Of a DNA stretch of 64,000 nt, positions 1-8,460 are shown in pieces. Made by a program: the position numbers and the translations under genes. Source of the stretch: DATIUV01 sp049322755 (GTDB lineage: Bacteria > Pseudomonadota > Gammaproteobacteria > Burkholderiales > UBA6910); NCBI GenBank assembly GCA_049322755.1, contig JBMOQX010000023.1:59385-123384 (forward strand), in the 5' to 3' direction. How positions within the stretch are numbered: the stretch's first letter is position 1; each line of letters opens with the position of its first letter. Below the pieces are notes generated by a model. That model saw nothing but the letters and a program-made list of their open reading frames with translations, was not told the DNA's origin and made no database searches.

Positions 1-69
1 AAATCCTTGGTAACCCACGAATTATTCGAAAACTTGATGCTGAGGTTTCCGGTATAAGCCCATCGTCCC

Positions 70-195
70 TCAAGACCCCGGGGGGCCCTGCACGTAGCGG
101 ACCCGGGTCGATTCGTTGACCTGCTCCAGCGACGAGAAGGATAGGCCGTCCCCGGCGCGGCTGCGCACGATCCGGGTGTGGCCGTGGCGCCGGTC
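70..195 (-). other. Coding-like in-frame extension after the stop of the zinc-ribbon gene
   Basis: Reading past the TAA at 196-198 in the same frame gives 41 more codons before a TGA at 70-72. The translation (beginning DRRHGHTRIVRSRAG and ending RVRYVQGPPGS) looks like normal protein, and its codons end mostly in G or C like the genes around it. It has no start codon or ribosome site of its own. It is most simply the original C-terminus of the upstream gene, cut off by a nonsense mutation or a base error. Readthrough is possible but nothing here shows it. Positions 1-69 are AT-richer and hold nothing recognisable. Confidence 0.4.
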
Positions 196-654
196 TTACC
201 AAGCCACGTGGACACGGCCCGCCGGCACCCGGCTGACGAACAGCTTCGCGTCCGGTGTCTGGTCCAGGCCGCAATGGGGACAGGTGCACACCGGCAGCCG
301 CAAGTCCACTTCGAACGGCGCGGCCGAGTCCAGGCGCACGCCGAGCGTCAGGGTTCGGGCATCGGCCGCCGCCCCGTCCAGCTCGCCGCCGCAGCCGCTG
401 CAGATTGCGCGCTTGCGGATCCAGCCCTTGCGCTGCGCGGCCGCGACGCCGACGTTCCCGGCATCGCCCAGGTAGTCCATCAGCCGCGCGGCGAACTCGG
501 GATACGCGAGCCGCCGGTGGTCCTGCGGGCAGACCCGGGCCGGCATGTGGTGGATCGTGAGTTCGACGTCGCCGGCCGCGCCGGTGAGGTCGTCCAGGGC
601 CCCCAGCGTTGCTGCTTTGCCGCATTGATGGCAGGTCACGGTGGCATCGGTCAT
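196..654 (-). CDS. Small YgiT/MqsA-like zinc-ribbon protein, function unknown
   Basis: The protein has 152 residues. The start is set by the ATG at 654, which has a GAGGAG Shine-Dalgarno about 7 bases upstream; a longer reading to 804 lacks one. Four cysteine clusters are visible: CHQCG near residue 9, a lone Cys in VCPQDH near 43, CSGCG near 85 and CTCPHCG near 130. They suggest two zinc ribbons. The segment IHHMPARVCPQDH resembles the YgiT-type zinc finger of MqsA-like proteins, but no antitoxin HTH and no toxin neighbour are present. It is divergent from radA. The stop TAA is followed by 41 coding-like codons in the same frame, so the gene may be truncated. Function is not recognised. Confidence 0.6.
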   Translation of the reverse strand: MTDATVTCHQCGKAATLGALDDLTGAAGDVELTIHHMPARVCPQDHRRLAYPEFAARLMDYLGDAGNVGVAAAQRKGWIRKRAICSGCGGELDGAAADARTLTLGVRLDSAAPFEVDLRLPVCTCPHCGLDQTPDAKLFVSRVPAGRVHVAW

Positions 655-890
655 GACGCTTTCTCCTCTCGTCCGCGTTGACGCAGGGCCGGCGCCGCCG
701 ACCCCGGTTGGCCGCTGACGAACCGCCGGCTCCCTTTCACCCGACCCCGGTGGCGCGCCGGGGTTCCGCAGCGGCGGCGGGGAGACGCGCTGCTGCGCGC
801 GCACGTGCCGCCTCGCAACCCTTGATCGGGGAGGGCGGGTCGGTTAGCGTGTCGCGTTCGCTGCGCCGCTCGGCGCCGCGCCTAGCACAA

Positions 891-2249
891 ATGGCGAAAC
901 CCAAAAACCTCTACGTCTGCACCGAGTGCGGCGGCCAGGCGCTGAAGTGGCAGGGGCAGTGTCCCCAATGCCAGGCGTGGAACACCCTGGTGGAAACCGT
1001 AGCCGAGAAGCCGGCTGCGCGCTTTGCGCCGATTTCGGCCGACGCCGGCGTGCAGCGCCTGGGCGACGTCCAGGCCGAGGACCAACCGCGCATCGAAACC
1101 GGCATTGCCGAGTTCGACCGCGTACTGGGCGGCGGGCTGGTGCGCGGGGGCGTGGTTTTGCTGGGCGGCGACCCGGGCATCGGCAAGTCGACGCTGCTGC
1201 TGCAGGCGCTGGCGCACCTTGCCGGCGTGCGCCGGGTGCTTTACGTGACCGGCGAGGAATCGGCGCAGCAGGTGGCGTTGCGGGCGCGGCGCCTCGCACT
1301 GGAGACCGCGCAGCTGCCGCTGCTGGCGGAGATCCGGCTGCAGCGCATCCAGGAGGTGCTCGCCGCCGAGCGGCCCGACGTGGCGGTGATCGATTCGATC
1401 CAGACGCTGCATTCCGACGTGCTGCAATCGGCGCCGGGATCGGTGGCGCAGGTCCGGGAGTGCGCGGCCGAACTGACGCGCACGGCCAAGGCCGGCGGTA
1501 CCTCGATCATCCTGGTGGGCCACGTCACCAAGGAGGGCGCGCTGGCCGGCCCGCGCGTGCTCGAGCACATGGTGGACACGGTGCTCTACTTCGAGGGCGA
1601 CACCCATTCCAGCTTCCGCCTGATCCGGGCGTTCAAGAACCGCTACGGCGCGGTCAACGAGCTGGGCGTGTTCGCCATGACCGAGAAGGGGCTGCGCGGC
1701 GTTTCCAATCCCTCGGCGATCTTTCTCTCGCACCACGCCACCGACGTCGCCGGGTCCTGCGTGATGGTGACCCAGGAGGGCACGCGCCCGTTGCTGGTGG
1801 AAGTGCAGGCGCTGGTGGACGAAGCCCACGCGCCCAACCCCAGGCGGCTGTCGGTGGGGCTGGAGCAGAACCGGCTGGCGATGCTGCTGGCGGTGCTGCA
1901 CCGGCACGTCGGCATCGCCTGCTTCGACCAGGACGTGTTCGTCAACGCGGTGGGTGGCGTGCGCATCAACGAGCCGGGCGCGGACCTGCCGGTGCTGCTC
2001 GCCATCGTCTCGTCGCTGACCGCGCGGCCGCTGCCGCCGAAACTGGCGGTGTTCGGCGAGGTCGGGCTCACCGGCGAGGTGCGGCCGGTGCAGCGCGGCC
2101 AGGAGCGGCTCAAGGAGGCCGCCAAGCTGGGCTTCACCCGCGCCATCGTGCCCCGGGCCAACGCGCCGCGGCGGGCGATTCCGGGCATCGAGGTGATCGC
2201 CGTGGACCGGGTGGAGCAGGCGGTGAAGATCATCCGGGAAGGCGCCTGA
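891..2249 (+). CDS. radA: DNA repair protein RadA (Sms)
   Basis: RadA is a hexameric DnaB-like ATPase that drives branch migration during recombinational repair. The 452-residue product has the family's usual length and all its marks: a C4 zinc finger (Cys10, Cys13, Cys24, Cys27), a Walker A motif GGDPGIGKST at residues 92-101, the RadA-specific KNRYG (KNRFG type) motif near residue 250, and a C-terminal Lon-protease-like domain that normally lacks peptidase activity. The ATG at 891 (MAKPKNLYVC) is chosen because known RadA proteins start this way; the frame stays open to 678 but that part is low-complexity. It stands just upstream of the sigma-54 activator gene (41-bp gap). Confidence 0.95.
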   Translation: MAKPKNLYVCTECGGQALKWQGQCPQCQAWNTLVETVAEKPAARFAPISADAGVQRLGDVQAEDQPRIETGIAEFDRVLGGGLVRGGVVLLGGDPGIGKSTLLLQALAHLAGVRRVLYVTGEESAQQVALRARRLALETAQLPLLAEIRLQRIQEVLAAERPDVAVIDSIQTLHSDVLQSAPGSVAQVRECAAELTRTAKAGGTSIILVGHVTKEGALAGPRVLEHMVDTVLYFEGDTHSSFRLIRAFKNRYGAVNELGVFAMTEKGLRGVSNPSAIFLSHHATDVAGSCVMVTQEGTRPLLVEVQALVDEAHAPNPRRLSVGLEQNRLAMLLAVLHRHVGIACFDQDVFVNAVGGVRINEPGADLPVLLAIVSSLTARPLPPKLAVFGEVGLTGEVRPVQRGQERLKEAAKLGFTRAIVPRANAPRRAIPGIEVIAVDRVEQAVKIIREGA

Positions 2250-2290
2250 GCGCGGTGGTGGCAGGCGCGGGCGGCGTTTAGAATCGAGGC

Positions 2291-3727
2291 ATGGGCATCA
2301 CCACGGAACTTCCCGCGTACGCGCAGGCCGCGCTGGAGCAGACCGTGCGCTCGCTGTTCGAGATGCTGGAGCGCACCTCGGAAGGCGCGGTGATCGTCGA
2401 TCGCGGCGCCCGCGTGGTCTGGATCAGCGACAAGTACGTGAGCCTGCTGGGCCTGCCGAGCGCGGAGAGCGCGCTCGGGCGCGAGGTGGAGCAGGTAATT
2501 CCCAACAGCATGATGCGTCGCGTGGTGGAAACCGGCGAGCCGATGCTGCTGGACCTGATGGACGTGCGCGGCCAGTGGCTGGTGGTGACCCGGCTGCCGC
2601 TCAAGGATGAGGGCGGCGAGGTGACCGGCGCCGTCGGTTTCGTTCTCTACGACAGTCCGCAATACCTCAAGCCCCTGGTGTCGAAATTCACCGGATTGCA
2701 GCAGCAGCTGGCGCGCGCGCAACGCGAGCTGGCCGGCCACCGGCGCGCCAAGTACACGTTCTCCAGTTTCGTGGGCACCAGCCCGGCCTGCCTGGAAGTG
2801 AAGCGCAAGGCGCGGCGCGCGGCCCAGCTGGACACCACCGTGCTGGTGCAGGGCGAGACCGGCACCGGCAAGGAGTTGCTGGCGCACGCGATTCACGCCG
2901 TCTCGGCGCGCGCCGACAAGCCGTTCGTCGGCGTCAACCTGGCCGCCGTGCCGGAGAACCTGCTGGAAGCGGAGTTCTTCGGCGTGGCGCCCGGGGCCTA
3001 CACCGGTGCCGACCGCCGCGGGCGCGAGGGCAAGCTCAAGCTGGCCGACGGCGGCACGCTGTTCCTGGACGAGGTGGGCGACATGCCGCCCACGCTGCAG
3101 TCCAAGCTGCTGCGGGTGCTGCAGGAGCAGGAGTTCGAGCCCCTGGGTTCGAACAACGTGGTGAAGGTGGACGTGCGCGTCATCGCCGCCACCAGCCGCG
3201 ACCTGCGGCAGCTGGTGGAGGAGGGGCGCTTTCGTGCGGACCTGTTCTACCGCCTCAACGTGCTGCGCATCGAAGTGCCGCCGCTGCGCGAACGGCGCGA
3301 GGACCTCGATGCGTTGTGCGAAGTGATGCTGGAGCGGATCGCCGAGCGCACCGGGATCGCGCCGAGCGAGCTGACTGGCGACGCGCTGGTGGCGCTGGGG
3401 GCGTATCCTTGGCCCGGCAACGTGCGCGAGCTCCGAAACGTGCTGGAGCAGGTCACCATGCTGTCCGAGGACACACGCCTGACCGCCGAGAGCTTCGCCG
3501 AAGTGCTGCCGGAGCTGGCCGTGGACGCCGCCCGGCGGCCGGCCATGGCGCCGCGGCTCACCGAGGCCGTGGCCGAGGCCGAGCGCGCTGCGATCCGGGA
3601 GGCGCTGCGGCGCGCCAACGGCAACAAGGTGGCGACGGCGCGACTGCTGGGCATCTCCCGGGCGACGCTGTACGAGAAGCTGGCGGCGCTCGGTATCGAT
3701 ACCTCGCGCGGACGGACTGTCCGCTGA
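2291..3727 (+). CDS. PAS-containing sigma-54-dependent transcriptional activator
   Basis: The 478-residue protein has an N-terminal PAS-like sensor (about residues 14-110), a central AAA+ sigma-54 interaction domain (about 160-395) and a C-terminal Fis-type helix-turn-helix (about 435-475). Visible motifs are Walker A GETGTGKE, Walker B GGTLFLDEVGD, an arginine finger region FRADLFYRL, and the sigma-54 contact loop as GAYTGA rather than the usual GAFTGA. There is no receiver domain, so it probably senses a ligand or redox state through PAS. It lies immediately upstream of the acyl-CoA ligase-liv cluster, and a candidate -24/-12 promoter lies in between. This makes it the likely activator of that operon. 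The inducer cannot be deduced. Confidence 0.9.
   Translation: MGITTELPAYAQAALEQTVRSLFEMLERTSEGAVIVDRGARVVWISDKYVSLLGLPSAESALGREVEQVIPNSMMRRVVETGEPMLLDLMDVRGQWLVVTRLPLKDEGGEVTGAVGFVLYDSPQYLKPLVSKFTGLQQQLARAQRELAGHRRAKYTFSSFVGTSPACLEVKRKARRAAQLDTTVLVQGETGTGKELLAHAIHAVSARADKPFVGVNLAAVPENLLEAEFFGVAPGAYTGADRRGREGKLKLADGGTLFLDEVGDMPPTLQSKLLRVLQEQEFEPLGSNNVVKVDVRVIAATSRDLRQLVEEGRFRADLFYRLNVLRIEVPPLRERREDLDALCEVMLERIAERTGIAPSELTGDALVALGAYPWPGNVRELRNVLEQVTMLSEDTRLTAESFAEVLPELAVDAARRPAMAPRLTEAVAEAERAAIREALRRANGNKVATARLLGISRATLYEKLAALGIDTSRGRTVR
3708..3724. repeat. Short inverted repeat ending at the activator gene's stop codon
   Basis: GCGGAC and GTCCGC form 6-bp arms around a 5-base loop and end right before the TGA of the activator gene. 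There is no T-tract, so it is not a convincing terminator. The half-site TGTCC recurs downstream near 3768 and 3785, so it may be part of an operator series. Confidence 0.35.
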
Positions 3728-3997
3728 TCTGGACGATCTAATTCTTATTAGAAACAGAATTAATTGTCCATTTTAAGCGAATACTGTCCGGAAAATTCGA
3801 CAATTACTGCGTTTTGCCGTCCGGTATATTCGGCAGTTTGGCCGGTGCCAAAAATAAAACCGATAAGAGTCATGGTGTTGAGGCTTCCGGCACGGGTCTT
3901 GTAAGGGGACTGGAAACCACCGGCGCGGCAGCATTCGGCGGCGGGAAGAACGACACAAGAAACGAAACCGGTGCTGCGGCACCACCGAGGAGGAAGG
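3728..3997 (+). promoter_or_regulatory. AT-rich control region of the acyl-CoA ligase/liv operon
   Basis: This 270-bp gap is much richer in A and T than its surroundings and holds no gene. It contains several TGTCC-type half-sites, a TGTC-N10-GACA inverted pair at about 3785-3802, a perfect 6-bp inverted repeat TTTGGC-CGGT-GCCAAA at 3837-3852, a candidate sigma-54 promoter at 3888-3903 and a strong ribosome site before the ligase gene. The inverted elements upstream of the promoter are in the right place for enhancer sites of the adjacent activator. This is inference from layout. Confidence 0.55.
3888..3903 (+). promoter_or_regulatory. Candidate sigma-54 (-24/-12) promoter
   Basis: CGGCACGGGTCTTGTA matches the consensus TGGCACG-N4-TTGCW at the GG element and the TTG, with the required 10-bp spacing, but has GT instead of GC at -12. 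It sits about 95 bp before the acyl-CoA ligase start and directly downstream of a sigma-54 activator gene. Confidence 0.5.
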
Positions 3998-5629
3998 ATG
4001 GCGGGCGCCAATCCCTACGAGATCGGTCTCGACAAGAACCCGGCGAATTACACGCCGCTCTCACCGCTCAGCCTGATCGCCTGGGCGGCCTACGTGTATC
4101 CGGAGCGCCCCTCCGCGGTGCACGGCGAGCGCCGCTACACCTGGAAGGAAACCTACGCCCGCTGCCGGCGGCTGGGTTCCGCCCTGCGCAAGCGCGGCAT
4201 CGGCAAGGGTGATACCGTGGCGGTCATGCTGCCCAACACCCCCCCCATGCTGGAGAGCCATTTCGGTGTCGCCATGGCGGGCGCGGTGCTCAACACCCTC
4301 AACACCCGGCTCGATGCCGAGGCCATCGGTTTCATGCTCCAGCATGGCGAGGCCAAGGTGTTGATCACCGACCGCGAGTTCTCGCCCATCGTCGGCAAGG
4401 CGCTCAAGCTGGCGGGCATGAAGATCCTGGTGATCGACGCCGACGACCCCGAGTACAAGGGCGCAGGCGAGCGGCTGGGCGAGCTCGAGTACGAGGACTT
4501 CCTGCGCCAGGGCGACCCGGCGTTCGAGTACGCGCTGCCCGCCGACGAGTGGGATGCGATCAGCCTCAACTACACGTCGGGCACCACCGGCAACCCCAAG
4601 GGCGTGGTCTACCATCACCGCGGCGCCTACCTGAACGCGGTGGGCAACATCATCGCCTGGGGCATGCCGCGCCACGCCGTGTACCTCTGGACGCTGCCGA
4701 TGTTCCACTGCAACGGCTGGTGCTTCACCTGGACCATGGCCGCCAACGCCGGCACCAACGTCTGCCTGCGCCGCGTCGAGATCGGCCCCATCCTGGACCT
4801 GATCCGCAAGCATAAGGTCACCCACTACTGCGGCGCGCCCATCGTGCACGCGATGTTCATCAACGCGCCGGACGAGCTGCGCCGCGGCATCGACCATCGC
4901 GTTTCGGGGCTGGTGGCGGCGGCGGCGCCGCCGGCGGCGGTGATCGAGGGCATGGAGCGCATCGGCTTCGACATCACCCACGTCTACGGCCTGACCGAGA
5001 CTTACGGCCCGGCGGCGCTGTGCGCCAAGCACGCCGAGTGGGACGCCATGACCATCGAGCAGCGCACCGAGCGCAACGGACGCCAGGGCGTGCGCTACCC
5101 GCTGCAGGAGGGGATGACGGTGATGGACCCGGAGACCATGACCGAGGTGCCGTGGGACGGCGAGACCATGGGCGAGATCATGTTCCGCGGCAACATCACA
5201 ATGAAAGGCTACCTGAAGAACCCCAAGGCCTCCGACGAGGCGTTCCGCGGCGGCTGGTTCCACAGCGGCGACCTGGCGGTGATGCAACCCGACGGCTACG
5301 TCAAGATCAAGGACCGTTCCAAGGACATCATCATCTCCGGCGGCGAGAACATCTCGTCGCTGGAGGTGGAGGACGTTCTCTACCGCCACCCGGCGGTGAT
5401 GGCGGTGGCGATCGTCGCGCGGCCCGACGAAAAATGGGGCGAGACGCCGTGCGCGTTCGTCGAGCTCAAGGACGGCGCGCAGGTGAGCGAGCAGGAACTG
5501 ATCGATTTCTGCCGCAACAACCTGGCGCGGTTCAAGTGCCCGAAGACGGTGGTGTTCGGCCCGCTGCCGAAGACGTCCACCGGCAAGATCCAGAAGTTCA
5601 TCCTGCGCGACCGCGCAAAAACGATCTGA
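3998..5629 (+). CDS. Acyl-CoA synthetase (AMP-forming), DmdB/medium-chain type
   Basis: The enzyme activates a carboxylic acid to its CoA thioester with ATP through an acyl-AMP intermediate. The 543-residue product shows the P-loop YTSGTTGNPKGV (about 186-197), the MFHCNGWCF segment typical of the DmdB (3-methylmercaptopropionate-CoA ligase)/medium-chain group, YGLTETYGP (about 332-340), the hinge region with IKDRSKDIIISGGENIS, and the C-terminal catalytic lysine in STGKIQK. The ATG at 3998 is preferred over a GTG at 3971 because GAGGAGGAAGG lies directly before it. It is the first gene of an operon with a Liv-type importer. The natural substrate (fatty, branched, aromatic or thio acid) cannot be fixed from sequence. 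Confidence 0.9.
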   Translation: MAGANPYEIGLDKNPANYTPLSPLSLIAWAAYVYPERPSAVHGERRYTWKETYARCRRLGSALRKRGIGKGDTVAVMLPNTPPMLESHFGVAMAGAVLNTLNTRLDAEAIGFMLQHGEAKVLITDREFSPIVGKALKLAGMKILVIDADDPEYKGAGERLGELEYEDFLRQGDPAFEYALPADEWDAISLNYTSGTTGNPKGVVYHHRGAYLNAVGNIIAWGMPRHAVYLWTLPMFHCNGWCFTWTMAANAGTNVCLRRVEIGPILDLIRKHKVTHYCGAPIVHAMFINAPDELRRGIDHRVSGLVAAAAPPAAVIEGMERIGFDITHVYGLTETYGPAALCAKHAEWDAMTIEQRTERNGRQGVRYPLQEGMTVMDPETMTEVPWDGETMGEIMFRGNITMKGYLKNPKASDEAFRGGWFHSGDLAVMQPDGYVKIKDRSKDIIISGGENISSLEVEDVLYRHPAVMAVAIVARPDEKWGETPCAFVELKDGAQVSEQELIDFCRNNLARFKCPKTVVFGPLPKTSTGKIQKFILRDRAKTI

Positions 5630-5642
5630 GGCCGTCGCGCAG

Positions 5643-6410
5643 ATGCCGACCACCATGGGCCAAGACTACATCCTGGAAACGAAGGGGCTCACCAAGGAGT
5701 TCAAGGGCTTCGTCGCGGTGGACGGCGTCGACCTGCGGGTGCGCCGCGGCGCGATCCACGCGCTCATCGGTCCCAACGGCGCCGGCAAGACGACGGTGTT
5801 CAACCTGCTGACCAAGTTCCTGACGCCGACGCGGGGCACGATCCACTTCAACGGCATCGACATCACCTACGAGCAGCCGGCCCAGATAGCGCGCCGCGGC
5901 GTGGTGCGCTCGTTCCAGATCTCGGCGGTTTTCCCCCACCTCTCGGTGCTGGAAAACGTGCGCGTGGCGCTGCAGCGCAAGCTGGGCACCTCGTTTCACT
6001 TCTGGCGCTCGGAAAAGAGTCTCGACGTGCTGAACGAGCGCGCCCTGGAACTCCTGCACGCTGTCGACCTCCAGGATTTCGCCGACACGGTCACGGTGGA
6101 ACTGCCCTACGGACGCAAGCGCGCGCTCGAGATCGCCACCACCCTGGCGCTGGAGCCCGAGCTGATGCTGCTGGACGAGCCGACCCAGGGCATGGGCCAC
6201 GAGGACGTGGGGCGCGTCGCGGACCTGATCCGCAAGGTTTCGGCCAAGCGCACCATCCTGATGGTGGAGCACAATCTGAACGTGGTGGCCAACCTCTCGG
6301 ACACGATCACCGTGCTCCAGCGCGGCGCGGTGCTGGCGGAAGGCAGCTACGACGAGGTGTCCAGGAATCCGCAGGTCCTGGAGGCGTACGTGGGGACCGT
6401 CCATGAGTGA
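5643..6410 (+). CDS. livG: ABC transporter ATPase, LivG type
   Basis: This is one of two ATPases of a branched-chain-amino-acid-family (HAAT) importer. The 255-residue protein has a canonical Walker A GPNGAGKTT (about residues 42-50), Walker B LMLLDEPTQGMG and the switch histidine in MVEHNLNVV. The signature region is unusual, LPYGRKRALEI instead of LSGGQ; the LivG subfamily usually has a loose version such as LPYGQQR. The start is 13 bp after the ligase stop; an in-frame ATG at 5655 is an alternative. It overlaps livF by 8 bp. Because it is joined to an acyl-CoA ligase and not to amino-acid genes, the transporter probably imports an organic acid. Confidence 0.88.
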   Translation: MPTTMGQDYILETKGLTKEFKGFVAVDGVDLRVRRGAIHALIGPNGAGKTTVFNLLTKFLTPTRGTIHFNGIDITYEQPAQIARRGVVRSFQISAVFPHLSVLENVRVALQRKLGTSFHFWRSEKSLDVLNERALELLHAVDLQDFADTVTVELPYGRKRALEIATTLALEPELMLLDEPTQGMGHEDVGRVADLIRKVSAKRTILMVEHNLNVVANLSDTITVLQRGAVLAEGSYDEVSRNPQVLEAYVGTVHE

Positions 6411-7122
6411 AACCCATGCCAGCACCGAGATGCTGCGGGTCGCGGACCTGCACGCGTTCTACGGCGAGTCCCACATCCTGCACGGCATCGATTTCATGGT
6501 GAACCGCGGCGAGCTGGTGACGCTGCTGGGGCGCAACGGCGCCGGCCGCACCACCACGCTGAAGGCCATCCTCGGCCTGGTCGGCCGCCGCACCGGCTCG
6601 GTGATGGTCAACGGGCGCGAGGTGATCAACCTGCCCACGCACCGCATCGCCCACTACGGCATCGGCTACTGCCCGGAGGAGCGCGGCATCTACGCCAGCC
6701 TGAACTGCGAGGAGAACCTGCTGCTGCCGCCGGAGATCCGCAGCGGGGGGGTGAGCATCGACGAGATCTACGAGATGTTCCCCAACCTCAAGGAGCGGCG
6801 CCACAGCATGGGCGGGCGCCTCTCGGGCGGCGAGCGGCAGATGCTGGCGATGGCCCGCATCCTGCGCACGGGCGCGCAGCTGCTGCTGCTGGACGAGATC
6901 ACCGAGGGCCTGGCGCCAGTGATCGTTCAGACCCTCGGCCGGGTGCTGCGCCAGCTCAAGGAGAAGGGTTTCACCATCGTCCTGGTGGAACAGAACTTCC
7001 GTTTCGCCGCGCCGCTGGCGGACCGGCATTACGTGATCGAGCACGGCCGGGTGCTGGACATGGTGAAGCAGGACGAGCTGGAAGCGAAAATGCACATGCT
7101 GCACGAGTATCTAGGCGTTTGA
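6403..7122 (+). CDS. livF: ABC transporter ATPase, LivF type, with Lys-to-Arg Walker A
   Basis: This is the second ATPase of the Liv-type importer, 239 residues, starting within the end of livG. The signature LSGGERQ, Walker B LLLLDEITEGL and switch histidine region are present. Two deviations stand out. The Walker A motif reads GRNGAGRTTT, so the normally invariant phosphate-binding lysine is Arg49. The D-loop side of Walker B reads DEI instead of DEP. LivG keeps a normal Walker A. The pair may therefore have one degenerate and one canonical nucleotide site, though arginine may be common in this LivF branch. The catalytic glutamate is retained. Confidence 0.88.
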   Translation: MSETHASTEMLRVADLHAFYGESHILHGIDFMVNRGELVTLLGRNGAGRTTTLKAILGLVGRRTGSVMVNGREVINLPTHRIAHYGIGYCPEERGIYASLNCEENLLLPPEIRSGGVSIDEIYEMFPNLKERRHSMGGRLSGGERQMLAMARILRTGAQLLLLDEITEGLAPVIVQTLGRVLRQLKEKGFTIVLVEQNFRFAAPLADRHYVIEHGRVLDMVKQDELEAKMHMLHEYLGV

Positions 7123-7144
7123 ACCCAACCCAGAGGAGGAAGAC

Positions 7145-8365
7145 ATGAAGCGCAAGATCCTGAGCACCCTGGTCATCGCCGCCCTCGCCGGCGGCGCGCC
7201 CACGGCGCTGGCCCAGACCAAGGGCATTTCCGACGGCATCGTCAAGATCGGCGTGCTGACCGACATGTCCGGGACCTATTCCGACCTGGCCGGCCCGGGG
7301 GCGCTGCTCGCCACCGAGATGGCGGTGAAGGACTTCATCGAGAAGGAGAAGCCCGGCTTCAAGATCGAGGTGATCTCGGCCGACCACCAGAACAAGGGCG
7401 ACATCTCCGCCAACAAGGCGCGGGAGTGGTTCGACACCGAGAAGGTGGACGTCATCGTCGACCTGGTGACCACCTCGACCGCGCTGGCGGTCATGAAAGT
7501 GGCGAAGGAAAAGGACAAGATCACCCTGGTGTCCGGCGCCGCGTCGACGCCCATCACCAACGAGCAGTGCACCGACACCAACGTGCACTGGACCTACGAC
7601 ACCTACGCGTTGGCGGTGGGCACCGGCAAGGCGGTGGTGCAGCAGGGCGGCGACACCTGGTTTTTCCTCACCGCCGACTACGCGTTCGGCCATTCGCTGG
7701 AGCGCGACACGGCGGCCATCGTCAAGGAGATGAAGGGCAAGGTGGTGGGGAGCGTGCGCCACCCGTTCCCGGCCCAGGACTTCTCCTCGTTCCTGCTGCA
7801 GGCGCAGGCGTCCAAGGCCAAGGTGATCGGCCTGGCCAACGCCGGCAACGACACCATCAACGCCATCAAGCAGGCGCGGGAATTCGGGGTGACGCCCAAG
7901 CAGTCGCTGGCCGGGCTGCTGATGTTCATTTCCGACGTGCACTCGCTGGGGCTGGACCTGACCCAGGGCATGTACCTCACCACCGGCTTCTACTGGGACT
8001 TGAACGACGACACCCGCGCCTGGTCCAAGCGCTTCTTCGAGCAGAGGAAGCGCATGCCCACCATGGTGCAGGCGGGCGACTACTCGGCCACCATGCACTA
8101 CCTGAAGGCGGTCAAGGCCGCCGGCACCGACGACACCGCCACCGTGATGGCCAAGATGCGCGCCACGCCGGTGAACGACTTCTTCGCCAAGAACGGCAAG
8201 ATCCGCGTCGACGGCCGCATGGTGCACGATATGTACTTGGCGCAGGTGAAGAAGCCGGGCGAGTCCAAGTACCCGTGGGACTATTACCACATCCGGCAGA
8301 CGATTCCGGCCGACCAGGCGTTCATGCCGCTGTCGCAGAGCAAGTGTCCGCTGGTGAAGAAGTGA
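7145..8365 (+). CDS. livK: Periplasmic substrate-binding protein of Liv-type ABC importer
   Basis: The 406-residue product has a Sec signal peptide (MKRK, then a hydrophobic stretch, cleavage probably after TALAQ near residue 25) and the type I periplasmic-binding fold of the LivK/ABC_sub_bind_6 family (KIGVLTDMSG near the mature N-terminus). It has a strong ribosome site, AGAGGAGGAAG. It captures the substrate in the periplasm for LivHMGF. The acyl-CoA ligase two genes upstream suggests an acid ligand rather than leucine; this is inference. A GC-rich palindrome follows the gene and may stabilise its mRNA relative to the permease genes. Confidence 0.88.
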   Translation: MKRKILSTLVIAALAGGAPTALAQTKGISDGIVKIGVLTDMSGTYSDLAGPGALLATEMAVKDFIEKEKPGFKIEVISADHQNKGDISANKAREWFDTEKVDVIVDLVTTSTALAVMKVAKEKDKITLVSGAASTPITNEQCTDTNVHWTYDTYALAVGTGKAVVQQGGDTWFFLTADYAFGHSLERDTAAIVKEMKGKVVGSVRHPFPAQDFSSFLLQAQASKAKVIGLANAGNDTINAIKQAREFGVTPKQSLAGLLMFISDVHSLGLDLTQGMYLTTGFYWDLNDDTRAWSKRFFEQRKRMPTMVQAGDYSATMHYLKAVKAAGTDDTATVMAKMRATPVNDFFAKNGKIRVDGRMVHDMYLAQVKKPGESKYPWDYYHIRQTIPADQAFMPLSQSKCPLVKK

Positions 8366-8387
8366 GGCTGCGGGACTGACCTCAAGA

Positions 8388-8401
8388 CCCTGCCGGCAGG
8401 G
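8388..8401 (+). other. Perfect 14-bp palindrome between binding-protein and permease genes
   Basis: CCCTGCCGGCAGGG lies 22 bp after the binding-protein stop and 59 bp before livH. With no T-run it is unlikely to terminate fully. Stem-loops at this place in importer operons often protect the 5' message and raise binding-protein yield; that role is inferred here. Confidence 0.4.
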
Positions 8402-8460
8402 CGGCAGGCGCGGGAGCACCGCGCCGCCGCCCTGTCACCGTTTTCTCGCGAGCGACCGAC

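Noticed and set aside
3837..3852. TTTGGC-CGGT-GCCAAA considered as a sigma-54 promoter
   Set aside because: It has a GG but no GC or GT at the required 10-bp spacing. It is better seen as an operator-like inverted repeat.
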